This document shows positions 1-7,700 of a stretch of 18,142 nt of DNA, piece by piece. Under the pieces are notes generated by a model. The model had not been told where the DNA came from, did not search any database, and worked only from the letters and a program-made list of their open reading frames with translations. Both the position numbers and the translations under genes were made by a program. Numbering within the stretch: the first letter of the stretch is position 1; every line of letters begins with the position of its first letter. Source of the DNA: Spirochaetaceae bacterium (GTDB taxonomy: Bacteria > Spirochaetota > Spirochaetia > Treponematales > Breznakiellaceae); NCBI GenBank assembly GCA_031255315.1, contig JAIRSS010000002.1:1-18142 (forward strand). The letters are read 5' to 3'.

Positions 1-579
1 TTTAACGTGATGGAGCAGCGGCGTACCATTCAGGACGTGTCCCGGTCGGCCATCAATATGCTGGTGGGGGACCGGACGATTATGGATATTATGGGGCCGG
101 AACGGAGCGTGATTGAATCGGCCGGGGCGGAGTTTATGAACGAGACCTTCCGGGGTTACGGGCTGGGCATCGATGTGATCGCCGTCAAGCTTCAGAATAT
201 CGATCCTCCCCGTGGGGTGCAGGAGGCTTTTGACGATGTGAACAAGGCGGAGCAGGACATGAACCGCCTGATCAACGAGGGGCAGCAGGTCTACAACGCG
301 GAGATCCCCAAGGCCCGGGGGGAGCGGGAGCGGATCATCCAGGAGGCCCAGGGTTACAAAACAGAGCGGATCAACCGGGCCAACGGGGACGTGGCCCGGT
401 TCAACGCGGTTTACGAGGAGTACCGCCGGGCCCCGGAGGTTACGCGGCAGCGGCTCTACTACGAGATGGTGGAGGAGGTCTTTGCGGGGGACAAGGGAAC
501 GGTGCTTCTGGACCGGAACTTCGACAATTTCCTGCCCCTAAGGGACCTGGGGGCCAGGGGAACGGGGGCGCAGCAATGA
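1..579 (+). CDS. hflK: HflK, C-terminal part (partial, 5' end outside window)
   Basis: HflK is a membrane-anchored SPFH (band 7) protein that forms a large cage with HflC around the FtsH protease and modulates degradation of membrane proteins. The reading frame is open from base 1, so only the last 192 residues are present. The family hallmark is clear: the NIDPP segment, then AFDDVNKAEQDMNRLI, then the long charged coiled coil with ARGERERIIQEAQ, then an NGDVARFNAVYEEY stretch. The membrane helix and most of the SPFH domain lie upstream of the window. The stop codon overlaps the hflC start (ATGA), which is typical of translationally coupled hflKC. FtsH itself is not in the window. Identification is secure from the motifs plus the hflC neighbour. 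Confidence 0.95.
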   Translation, partial: FNVMEQRRTIQDVSRSAINMLVGDRTIMDIMGPERSVIESAGAEFMNETFRGYGLGIDVIAVKLQNIDPPRGVQEAFDDVNKAEQDMNRLINEGQQVYNAEIPKARGERERIIQEAQGYKTERINRANGDVARFNAVYEEYRRAPEVTRQRLYYEMVEEVFAGDKGTVLLDRNFDNFLPLRDLGARGTGAQQ

Positions 580-1559
580 AAAAATTTATTGTAACTCTTG
601 TGGTGACTGCGGTGATCTTAATAGGTGTAGTGGTTGCCGGTCCCTTTTACGTGGTCGACGAGGGGGAGCAGGCGGTAATCGTGCAGATGGGGAAGCTGGT
701 AAACGTGACTACCCAGGCGGGGCTCCACTTCAAAGTTCCCTTTATCGACGATGTGGTCCGGTATCCCAAGCGGATCCTGGCGATGGACGGGGAACAGCGG
801 AGCATGCCCACCAAGGAGAAGCAGTACATCTGGGTGGACGTTACCGCCCGGTGGAAGATCGCGGATCCGGCGAAATTTTACGAATCGATCAAGACCGTGG
901 ACGCGGCCTACGCCAAGTTGTCGGAAGTGATCGATTCGGAGGTGCGGACGGTAGTGGCGGAGAACTACCTGTGGGAGTCGGTGCGGAACTCCAACATCAT
1001 CATGGAACGGTCCGGCAGCCCGGAGGCTCTGGGTCTGGGGGACAATATTGACCCGGAACTGCTGGAGGCTTCCGTGCAGCCAGAGACCAACTACGAGCCG
1101 ATTGAGAAGGGCCGCCGACAGTTGGCGGAGGAGATTCTGGCCCGGTCCCGGCGCCTGGTTCCCGAGTATGGCATTGAGCTGATCGACGTGGTGATCCGGC
1201 AGATCCGCTATTCCGACGAGCTTACGCAGAGCGTGTACGCCCGGATGATCAAGGAGCGGAACCAGATTGCCCAAGCCTTCAGGTCCGAAGGAGAGGGTAA
1301 AAAGGCGGACTGGCAGGGCCGCATGGACCGGGAGCGGCGCTCCATCCTTTCGGAGGCATATGAAAAGGCGGAGACGATCCGGGGTGAAGGCGATGCGGAA
1401 GCGGCCCGGATCTACGCGGAGGCCTACAGCCGGGATCAGAGTTTCTTCGATTTCTGGCGGGCGGTGGAGTCGTACCGGACCACGATGCCCGAATTTGACA
1501 AGACCCTGTCCACAGACATGGAGTATTTTAAGTACCTCTATTCACCCGGTGCGCGTTAG
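576..1559 (+). CDS. hflC: HflC, FtsH protease modulator
   Basis: HflC is the partner of HflK in the HflKC complex that encloses FtsH. The 327-residue protein has one N-terminal membrane helix (about residues 4-24), then the SPFH domain beginning VDEGEQAVIVQMGK, and a charged coiled-coil C-terminal half with ARMIKERNQIAQAFRSEGEG and repeated EAEA/AEA heptads, ending in the DFWRAVESYR region. Length matches the family. An acidic segment at about residues 148-185 (RSGSPEALG to EPIEKG) looks like a lineage-specific insertion in the SPFH domain. The ATG overlaps the hflK stop by 4 nt, and a GGGGG stretch upstream can act as the ribosome-binding site. The next gene starts 24 nt downstream, so it probably shares the transcript. 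Confidence 0.96.
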   Translation: MKKFIVTLVVTAVILIGVVVAGPFYVVDEGEQAVIVQMGKLVNVTTQAGLHFKVPFIDDVVRYPKRILAMDGEQRSMPTKEKQYIWVDVTARWKIADPAKFYESIKTVDAAYAKLSEVIDSEVRTVVAENYLWESVRNSNIIMERSGSPEALGLGDNIDPELLEASVQPETNYEPIEKGRRQLAEEILARSRRLVPEYGIELIDVVIRQIRYSDELTQSVYARMIKERNQIAQAFRSEGEGKKADWQGRMDRERRSILSEAYEKAETIRGEGDAEAARIYAEAYSRDQSFFDFWRAVESYRTTMPEFDKTLSTDMEYFKYLYSPGAR

Positions 1560-1583
1560 CCGGGTAGGCGGGAGTTAGCGATT

Positions 1584-3209
1584 ATGGCCAGAGGGATTTT
1601 TCGTCTTGAGCTTGACGGAAAGCGGCGGCTGGGTTTTGACACGGGCTTAAACGCCCAGGCATTTGCCCAGGCGAAGCTTGCCCAGTTTATTACCCAGGAA
1701 GGGCGCATTGTCCTGCCGGACGGCAAAGTCAATACCTGGCTGCCCGGCGGAGTCATCGAAAGCGAGGGGACCATGGTGGTCTGGGGGCCGGATTTTGAGG
1801 GAGAGCGCTTTGATCTGCTCCTTGCGCCGGGCCGGGAGGACCTGGCCCTGGAGGCCCTGCGCTATTGGCTGGCCGCCTTTCCCCTGGCGGACGAGGCCGG
1901 TCTGTGGCCGGCGGGGCTCTTTGTCGCCCTGGGGGAGGGGCCTTACCCGGCGGGGACCATGTTTTCCCCGCCGGAGCGGCTGCGCTGCCGCTGCATCCAG
2001 GCGGAGTCCCCGGATCTGTGGCTGGACGGCGGGGAATCCCTGGTTTTTCAGGACTTAAAGGGGAAGGAAGCGGTTTCCTTTACCGCCGGAGCCATGCTCT
2101 ACCGCATCTTTGCCCATGCAGCCGGCGGAAAAAACCCGCCGGTTACGGAGCCCGCTCCCGAGGCAGCGCGGGGCGGCCCACGCCGCCCCGTCCTGGGGCC
2201 GCCCGTTTTGGAGCGATCCGGCGCCCTGCCCTTTCCCAGCCGCGACCCGGAGAAACTGCACCAGGACATGCGGGAGGGGGTTTTTCTGCCCCTGGGCCTT
2301 GCGGCGCCGGGCCTGGACAGGGGGATTGCGGAACTGGCGGACCGGGCTCTTGCCGGGCTTAAGGGCCGGCAAGAGCCCCGGCCCTCCCCGGAGGACTTTG
2401 TGAAAGCCCTGGGGCCGCCCTCGGGAAGCGCCGCCCCAGGCCGGGGGCCCGCCGCCTTTTTCCACGAACTAGAGGCGGGGGAGCGGGAAAAGCTGCGGGA
2501 GGAGCGGGAACGCTACACGAAAAAGCGGAACCTCACTGTGGGGACCCGGCGTTTTGTGATACGGAACACCGCCATTATAACCGGCATCGCCGCGGCCCTG
2601 GCCGTGGTGATCCTCTTCACCAGCAGCATGGTCGCCTCCCGCCGGAGCCTTCCCACCACCGCCGGCCTGGATTCCCGCCAGGTGCTGGAGACCTACTACG
2701 GTGCCTTCGGCGCGCTGGATCATACCTTGATGGAAGCCTGCGTCATCAAAAAAGCCGGTAAACAGGACATCAACATGATCACCAGCTACTTTGTGACCAG
2801 CCGGGTCCGCCAGGCCTACGAGTTCAGCACCGTGATGATTGCGGCCCAGGACTGGTTTGACGCCGGCGCCCCGCCCACAAGCGCCCAAGTTCTGGGCGTT
2901 ACCGACTTGAACATCACCTGGCTGGCGGGGGATGAGGAGGGGGAGGAACAGCGCTACCGGGCGGAGTATATCATCTGGATACCCGGTGGGGACGGGAATC
3001 CAGGGGGCATTGCCGCCGTTCTGGGGCCCGCACCGGAACCGCCCCCCCTGCCCGAACCGCCGGACTCAGGCTTCCTGCCCGAGATCGGCGGGACCCTTGC
3101 CCCGGAGGAGTTTATTCCCCCCTGGGGCTACCGGATGATCGACGATCTTACCCTTATCCGGCACAAGGGGAACTGGCGCATCTCCCAAATCGACCGGCAG
3201 GAAATGTAA
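1584..3209 (+). CDS. Membrane protein with degenerate kinase-like N-terminus and NTF2-like C-terminus
   Basis: I do not recognise a named family for this 541-residue protein. Three parts are visible. Residues about 60-280 resemble the C-lobe of a protein kinase: FSPPERL (127-133) looks like an APE motif, SFTAGAMLYRIFA (165-177) like the F-helix segment, and ELADRALAGLKGRQEPRPSPEDFVKAL (250-276) like the RPS region near the end of kinase domains. No HRD, DFG or glycine-rich loop is visible, so it would be a pseudokinase. One membrane helix follows at about 328-350, after a charged stretch. Residues about 360-540 resemble an NTF2/SnoaL-like fold: LETYYGAFGALDHTLM at the start, HKGNWRISQID at the end, and a proline-rich insert at 480-500. 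GGGAG lies about 10 nt before the ATG. Position after hflC implies co-transcription. The domain calls are inference from motif spacing. Confidence 0.75.
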   Translation: MARGIFRLELDGKRRLGFDTGLNAQAFAQAKLAQFITQEGRIVLPDGKVNTWLPGGVIESEGTMVVWGPDFEGERFDLLLAPGREDLALEALRYWLAAFPLADEAGLWPAGLFVALGEGPYPAGTMFSPPERLRCRCIQAESPDLWLDGGESLVFQDLKGKEAVSFTAGAMLYRIFAHAAGGKNPPVTEPAPEAARGGPRRPVLGPPVLERSGALPFPSRDPEKLHQDMREGVFLPLGLAAPGLDRGIAELADRALAGLKGRQEPRPSPEDFVKALGPPSGSAAPGRGPAAFFHELEAGEREKLREERERYTKKRNLTVGTRRFVIRNTAIITGIAAALAVVILFTSSMVASRRSLPTTAGLDSRQVLETYYGAFGALDHTLMEACVIKKAGKQDINMITSYFVTSRVRQAYEFSTVMIAAQDWFDAGAPPTSAQVLGVTDLNITWLAGDEEGEEQRYRAEYIIWIPGGDGNPGGIAAVLGPAPEPPPLPEPPDSGFLPEIGGTLAPEEFIPPWGYRMIDDLTLIRHKGNWRISQIDRQEM

Positions 3210-3213
3210 ACCC

Positions 3214-3245
3214 GGCCCCTTGGCCCCGGACGGGGCCAAGGGGCC
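3214..3245. terminator. Perfect 15-bp inverted repeat shared by two convergent units
   Basis: Arms 3214-3228 (GGCCCCTTGGCCCCG) and 3231-3245 are exact reverse complements separated by only 2 nt. The element starts 4 nt after the stop of the plus-strand gene, and its last base is the first base of the minus-strand gene's stop triplet (3245-3247). It has no U-run on either side, so it is not a textbook intrinsic terminator. Its position between two stop codons still suggests a bidirectional transcription end or 3'-end stabiliser. Confidence 0.65.
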
Positions 3246-3841
3246 TACAGGTTCAGCCCCAGGGCAAAGACCCGGTCCAGGCGCCGGTCCCAGTCCTCTT
3301 CCCGGCGGGGATTCTCCCGGCTGGTGGCCTCAAGAATCACCAGTTCCCTGGTTTTTACCCGGTCGTGGAGCCGGTCGTTCAGCATAATCCGCTCCATGCT
3401 TTCCAAAAGCCCCGTTTCCCGAAAGTACTCCATCGTGTTCCCCGCGGAACAGATGGCCAAGCCCTTTTCCAGCCGCTTCATGGAGCGGCGGCCCTCCCCC
3501 TGGGCCCCGTAGGCGAAACCGTAGGTCCAGACCCGGTCGAACCAGCCTTTTAGTTTGGCGGGCACGTCGGACCAGAAAAGGGGGTAGATAAAGACAATGG
3601 CGTTGCTGCGGTTGATCTTTTCCTGCTCAAGCCGCACGTCCTCCGGGACCGGGGCCTCAAGCCGGTAGTAGGCCTCGCGCCGGTACTCCTCTTCGTCCAT
3701 GTCGCTCCGAAAATTCATCCCGTAGAGATCGGAGACGGTGTAGCCGTGGCCCGCCTGTTCCAGCCCCGCGATAAAGCGGTCCCGCACCCGGCGGGTAAAG
3801 GATTCCCCGCTGGGGTGGGCGTAGACGATGAATACGTTCAC
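3245..3841 (-). CDS. NAD(P)H:quinone oxidoreductase, flavodoxin-like fold
   Basis: This 198-residue protein belongs to the NQO1/KefF/YwrO flavodoxin-fold family: cytoplasmic FMN or FAD enzymes that transfer two electrons from NAD(P)H to quinones or other electrophiles. Seen directly: the N-terminal beta strand and phosphate-binding start MNVFIVYAHPSGESF (1-15), then FIYPLFWSDVPAKLKGWFDRVWTYGFAYG, the family's signature for the loop around the flavin and nicotinamide site. Length is normal. The start codon is GTG, preceded by GAGGAAGG overlapping the stop of the upstream ABC gene, 15 nt away, so it is the last gene of the exporter operon. A role in detoxifying electrophiles or quinones alongside an exporter is plausible but inferred. 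The substrate cannot be read from sequence. Confidence 0.88.
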   Translation of the reverse strand: MNVFIVYAHPSGESFTRRVRDRFIAGLEQAGHGYTVSDLYGMNFRSDMDEEEYRREAYYRLEAPVPEDVRLEQEKINRSNAIVFIYPLFWSDVPAKLKGWFDRVWTYGFAYGAQGEGRRSMKRLEKGLAICSAGNTMEYFRETGLLESMERIMLNDRLHDRVKTRELVILEATSRENPRREEDWDRRLDRVFALGLNL

Positions 3842-3856
3842 AGGGTCCGCCCTTCC

Positions 3857-5671
3857 TCATAGGGAAACCACTTCGGCGTGCTGGGTCCAGTAGAGCTGGT
3901 AGTACAGCCCCTTCTTCTCCATCAGCTCGTCGTGGCTGCCCACCTCGGCAATTTCGCCGTCCCTGATGTACATGATCCGGGAACAGTCGCGGATGGTGGA
4001 AAGCCGGTGGGCGATAATAAAGGAGGTCCGGCCCTTCATCAGTGTGCGGATCCCCTCCTGGACCAGTTGTTCGGTCCCCGTGTCGATACTGCTCGTGGCC
4101 TCGTCCAGAATGAGGATCCGGGGATCGGAGATAAGGGTCCGGCAGAAGGCGAGGAGCTGGCGCTCGCCCTGGGATATACCGCCCCCGCGCTCGGTGATGG
4201 GGGTATTGTAGCCCTGAGGCAGTTTTTCGATAAAAATGTCCGCGCCGATAAGTTTAGCGGCCCGCCGTATTTCCTCGTCGCTAGCGTCCAGCTTGCCGTA
4301 GCGGATATTGTCGGCAATGGTACCGGTAAACAGGTAGCTGTCCTGGAGCATGATCCCCATCTGGCTGCGCAGCGATTTCAGGGTCACCTTCATAATATCC
4401 TGCCCGTCGACAAAGACCTGGCCTTCCTCCACATTGTAGAACCGGGACAGCAGGTTAACGATGGTGGTTTTCCCCGCCCCCGTGGGGCCCACAATGGCGA
4501 CGCTCTCCCCCGGATGGCCGTCAAAGCTGACGTTGTTCAGCACCTTGCGGACGCCGTCGTAACTAAAGCTCACGTTTTTGAATTCCACATGCCCCCGGAC
4601 AAAGGGGAATTCTATCGCCCCCTCGGCGTCCTTGATCTTGACCGGCTCGGCGATGGTGTCGAATATACGGTCCAGGTAGGACATGGCGGTGATAAAGGTG
4701 TTGTAGATGTTCGCCAGGTTGATGATAGGCTGCCAGAAACGCCACACATAGTTTCCCATAGCCAGGAGCATACCGAAGCTGACCATGGGGTGCATGTGGT
4801 AGACCCCCACAATGTAGACAAAGGAAAAGACAATCTGGCTTATCGTTTCCGTGGAAAACCAGGTGGTGTTGGACAGGTACTGGGCCCGCATCCATTCCTT
4901 GTTGCGCTCGCCGGTAAGGCTGTTCACAATCCCGCTGTTCCGCTCTTGCCGGTCAAAGGCCTGGGTTACCCTTACGCCGTCCACGGCCTCCTGAATGTAG
5001 GCGTTCAGGTTGGAGTTTTTGTTAGAGACCCGCTGCCAGGCCCGGCGCTGGGCCGGTTTGATGGTCCAGATAAAGGCCGCCAGGATCGGCAGGCCCAGAA
5101 TGGTAACACTTGCCAGCTGGGGGCTCACCCGGAACATGAAGAAGATGATAAACACGATGTTTAGCACTTCGATAATAAAGTTGATGATCCCGTTGGACAG
5201 GGCGTCGGAAACGCTGTTCACGTAGGGCACCACCCGGACAAAGATCTTCCCGTGGGGCCGGCTGTCGTAGAAGGAGAAGGGCAGTTTTTGCAGATGGGTG
5301 AACAGGTCGTAGCGGATATCGTGGACGATCACCGCCCCCGCCCGGGCCACCAGGATGTTCCTGACCGTCCCCAGGACTATGGCAATGATGATGGTAATGC
5401 CCAGGTACAGGGCCATTCTCAGGAGGAGCCCCATGTCCTTGTTGGGAATGGCCTCGTCCATGGCCCTCTGCATAAAAAGAGGACCCGTCAGACTTGCCAG
5501 GTTGGCCAGGACCGAGAGGAGCAGGGCTATCCCCAGCCCCATTTTGGTCTTGGCAAGGTAACGGAGGCAGCGGCGGATGTTGAACAGGCTGACTTTCTCA
5601 TCCAGGTACTCGTCAACATCATAACGATTGCGTTTTGTCGAGGTTCGTTGTTCCCGTATTTTCTTGGCCAT
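3857..5671 (-). CDS. ABC exporter half-transporter with consensus catalytic residues
   Basis: A 604-residue type IV ABC exporter subunit: membrane domain (helices roughly between residues 40 and 330) followed by an ATPase domain. Motifs: Walker A GPTGAGKT (395-402), Q-loop Q443, signature ISQGE (499-503), Walker B ILILDE with catalytic Glu524, switch His555. The signature departs from LSGGQ, while the catalytic Glu and His are intact, which is the pattern of the B-type partner in heterodimeric exporters (TM287/288, BmrCD, LmrCD). I start it at MAKKIREQR: its ATG overlaps the upstream ABC stop by one base (TAATG) and G-rich sequence precedes it. An in-frame start 117 nt upstream would lie inside the other ABC gene. 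Substrate (drug, lipid or peptide) is not determinable. Confidence 0.95.
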   Translation of the reverse strand: MAKKIREQRTSTKRNRYDVDEYLDEKVSLFNIRRCLRYLAKTKMGLGIALLLSVLANLASLTGPLFMQRAMDEAIPNKDMGLLLRMALYLGITIIIAIVLGTVRNILVARAGAVIVHDIRYDLFTHLQKLPFSFYDSRPHGKIFVRVVPYVNSVSDALSNGIINFIIEVLNIVFIIFFMFRVSPQLASVTILGLPILAAFIWTIKPAQRRAWQRVSNKNSNLNAYIQEAVDGVRVTQAFDRQERNSGIVNSLTGERNKEWMRAQYLSNTTWFSTETISQIVFSFVYIVGVYHMHPMVSFGMLLAMGNYVWRFWQPIINLANIYNTFITAMSYLDRIFDTIAEPVKIKDAEGAIEFPFVRGHVEFKNVSFSYDGVRKVLNNVSFDGHPGESVAIVGPTGAGKTTIVNLLSRFYNVEEGQVFVDGQDIMKVTLKSLRSQMGIMLQDSYLFTGTIADNIRYGKLDASDEEIRRAAKLIGADIFIEKLPQGYNTPITERGGGISQGERQLLAFCRTLISDPRILILDEATSSIDTGTEQLVQEGIRTLMKGRTSFIIAHRLSTIRDCSRIMYIRDGEIAEVGSHDELMEKKGLYYQLYWTQHAEVVSL

Positions 5672-7491
5672 TAGTTTGTCCCCCCGCTTAAAGAAGCCGC
5701 CGGTGATGTATCCCCCCAGGGAGCCCCTTTTGGGGCCCCCAAGAAGTCCTCCAGGGGGGCATTGGGGTCCACATTGTACTGCAGACACCAGATATGATGA
5801 TAAAAGCCCCGGTTGGCCAGGAGCTGTTCATGGGTACCCCGTTCCACGATCCTGCCCTTGTCCATGACCAGGATCTGGCTGGCCCCCCGGAACGAGGATA
5901 TCCGCTGGGCAATGATGATCTTCGTGCAGGGGAAGTCCAGGTTCCTCAGCTGATTCTGAATGTACTGTTCGGTTTCGCTGTCCACCGCGGAGGTGGTATC
6001 GTCCAGTATCAGAATCGCCGGCTCCACCGCCAGGGCCCGTGCCAGGGCAATGCGCTGCCGCTGGCCGCCAGAAAGCCCAACCCCCCGTTCCCCTACCAGC
6101 GTGTCGTAGCCTTCCTCCATTTTGGTAATAAAACTATGGGCATCGGACTGGGCGGCCCGCTTGAGAACGGTGTTGTCGTCCAGTTCCGGCCTGCCGTAGG
6201 CAATGTTCCCCTTCACCGAATCGGAAAAGAGGAACACATCCTGCATGGCAAAGCCTATGTACCGCCGGAGCGAAGACATGGTGTAGTTTTTGATATCCAC
6301 CCCGTCCAGGAGTATCGTACCGGTGTCCGGTTCGTAAAAGTGGCCCAGCAAGTTGATAAGCGAAGTCTTCCCCGAACCCGTGCTCCCCAGGATGCCGATA
6401 GTCTCCCCCGGCCCCACCCGGAAGTTGACATCTTCCAGAATCTGGTTCCCCTGGATGTTCAGGTTCACGTTCCTGAACTCTATACCCCCCTGGGGACGGC
6501 CGGCCAGATCCTTTGCGCCGGGGGCATCGGAGAAGCCCTTGGGGGCCTCCGTCACCTCCCGGATCATGGCGGCGGTAGCGTTGTAGCGTTCAATATCCGC
6601 CAGAATAACCGCCAGCATCCGCAGGGGGTTGGCCAGGGCCCAGCTCAGGGAGGAAAAGGCCAGATACTGGCCCGCAGTCATGCGGTCGTGGATCAGAAAA
6701 TACCCGCCCCCCAGCAGGGTGACGATAATCAGCAGGTTGCTCAAAAGTTCCAGAATGGGCTGATACCTGGCGGCGATCAGGGCGTTGCCGCAGCTTACGT
6801 CCCGGAATTCGGCGTTGTGGACCTCGAATTTCTCAATTTCGTGGTCCTCCCGGGCAAAGGCCTTAACCACCCGGTTGCCGTCGATATTTTCGGTTACCGT
6901 CGTCCCCAGGCTGGTCAGCTTCTGCCGCAGAAGCACAAAGCGGGGCCGGATGATCCGGGTAAAACGGCGGCTTACCAGGAGGATAATAGGGGTAACCGCC
7001 GTAAGGCAGAGGGTAAGCTGCCAGTTAACAAACAGCAGAAAGATAAAGGCAAACACAAAAAGGATCACCGAATCCACAAAGGCAAAAGACACCCACGAAA
7101 CCGTATGCCGGACCCGGTCAAGGTCCTGCGTTACCCTGGTCATCAGGTTCCCTGTGGGAAACCTGTGGAGAAACCGGTAATCCTGTTTCTGCGTTGTTTC
7201 AAACATATCCTTCCGCAGCGCCGTCATGGCGGTATTACTCATCGGTTCCAGGAATGCGTTGTGCATGGCGTAGCGCAGGCTCAGCCTGACCACCTGCACC
7301 GCAAACATGATAAGAAGCAGGGGGACAAGGAGCTCCGCGTTCCCCGGCGTTATCACATCGTCAATTAGTTTTTGGGACAGCATGGGATTGATAATCGTCA
7401 TCGCCGATGAGACGGCTGAAACGGCAATCCCCGCCACCAGGGCGGCGCGTTTCCCCTTCAGATAGTTCCAAAGCCACGTAAGTTGGGACAT
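5671..7491 (-). CDS. ABC exporter half-transporter with degenerate catalytic residues
   Basis: A 606-residue ABC exporter subunit, first gene of a three-gene minus-strand operon. Membrane helices span roughly residues 10-300. The ATPase domain has Walker A GSTGSGKT (369-376), Q-loop Q417, a consensus LSGGQ signature (473-477), Walker B ILILDD with Asp498 in place of the catalytic Glu, and Gln529 in place of the switch His. From known heterodimeric exporters, this subunit's Walker motifs pair with the partner's ISQGE signature to form a non-hydrolysing site. Its own LSGGQ completes the active site of the downstream subunit. AGAGG lies 7 nt before the ATG. The C-terminal tail after about residue 575 is proline/glycine-rich and looks non-conserved. 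Confidence 0.95.
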   Translation of the reverse strand: MSQLTWLWNYLKGKRAALVAGIAVSAVSSAMTIINPMLSQKLIDDVITPGNAELLVPLLLIMFAVQVVRLSLRYAMHNAFLEPMSNTAMTALRKDMFETTQKQDYRFLHRFPTGNLMTRVTQDLDRVRHTVSWVSFAFVDSVILFVFAFIFLLFVNWQLTLCLTAVTPIILLVSRRFTRIIRPRFVLLRQKLTSLGTTVTENIDGNRVVKAFAREDHEIEKFEVHNAEFRDVSCGNALIAARYQPILELLSNLLIIVTLLGGGYFLIHDRMTAGQYLAFSSLSWALANPLRMLAVILADIERYNATAAMIREVTEAPKGFSDAPGAKDLAGRPQGGIEFRNVNLNIQGNQILEDVNFRVGPGETIGILGSTGSGKTSLINLLGHFYEPDTGTILLDGVDIKNYTMSSLRRYIGFAMQDVFLFSDSVKGNIAYGRPELDDNTVLKRAAQSDAHSFITKMEEGYDTLVGERGVGLSGGQRQRIALARALAVEPAILILDDTTSAVDSETEQYIQNQLRNLDFPCTKIIIAQRISSFRGASQILVMDKGRIVERGTHEQLLANRGFYHHIWCLQYNVDPNAPLEDFLGAPKGAPWGDTSPAASLSGGTN

Positions 7492-7534
7492 AGAATACCT
7501 CTTGGAAGATTTGGGCAGAACGGCATATCCAAAA

Positions 7535-7547
7535 CCAAAAATTTTGG
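7535..7547. promoter_or_regulatory. Palindrome upstream of the ABC operon
   Basis: CCAAAA-A-TTTTGG is a perfect 6-1-6 inverted repeat in the intergenic region between the ABC operon and adk. If the minus-strand promoter at 7558-7587 is real, this lies just downstream of its start point, where a repressor could bind. No family is recognised. Confidence 0.25.
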
Positions 7548-7557
7548 CATAACGTAC

Positions 7558-7587
7558 ATTAAAGCCAGTTTCATATTTTTTTTACAA
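7558..7587 (-). promoter_or_regulatory. Candidate promoter of the ABC exporter/oxidoreductase operon
   Basis: Read on the minus strand: TTGTAA (7587-7582), 18-nt spacer, TTTAAT (7563-7558). The match to sigma70 consensus is partial and the region is A/T-rich, so chance is possible. It would give an untranslated leader of about 60 nt containing the AGAGG ribosome-binding site. Confidence 0.35.
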
Positions 7588-7628
7588 GCCCCGTCCTCCG
7601 CCAAGCGCGCCGGCAACGGCACGCCGCG

Positions 7629-7657
7629 TTGATAACGGTCCGGTAGTTTGTTATTAT
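7629..7657 (+). promoter_or_regulatory. Sigma70-type promoter of adk
   Basis: TTGATA (7629-7634), 17-nt spacer, TATTAT (7652-7657). Each box matches consensus at five of six positions and the spacing is ideal. The predicted start near 7664 gives a leader of about 37 nt before the adk ATG. Confidence 0.7.
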
Positions 7658-7700
7658 TATCGTGTATAAAGACGCAAAAAACTTACAGGCGGTAGTGTAT

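Noticed and set aside
618..1274. Minus-strand 218-codon frame opposite hflC
   Set aside because: Shadow of hflC; compositionally biased with no motif.
1865..2888. Several 100-165 codon frames on both strands inside the kinase-like gene
   Set aside because: Gly/Pro/Arg-rich shadows of a very GC-rich coding region. The frame of the 541-residue protein has the Shine-Dalgarno, the membrane helix and protein-like composition.
5672..5788. N-terminal extension of the downstream ABC subunit by 39 residues
   Set aside because: It overlaps the end of the upstream ABC gene and is glycine-rich and unconserved; the TAATG junction start is preferred.
3878..7368. Long plus-strand open frames of 428 and 524 codons
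   Set aside because: They lie wholly opposite the two ABC exporter genes, whose motifs are unambiguous. High third-position GC opens antisense frames. Their translations are low-complexity in Gly/His/Pro/Gln and show no domain signature.
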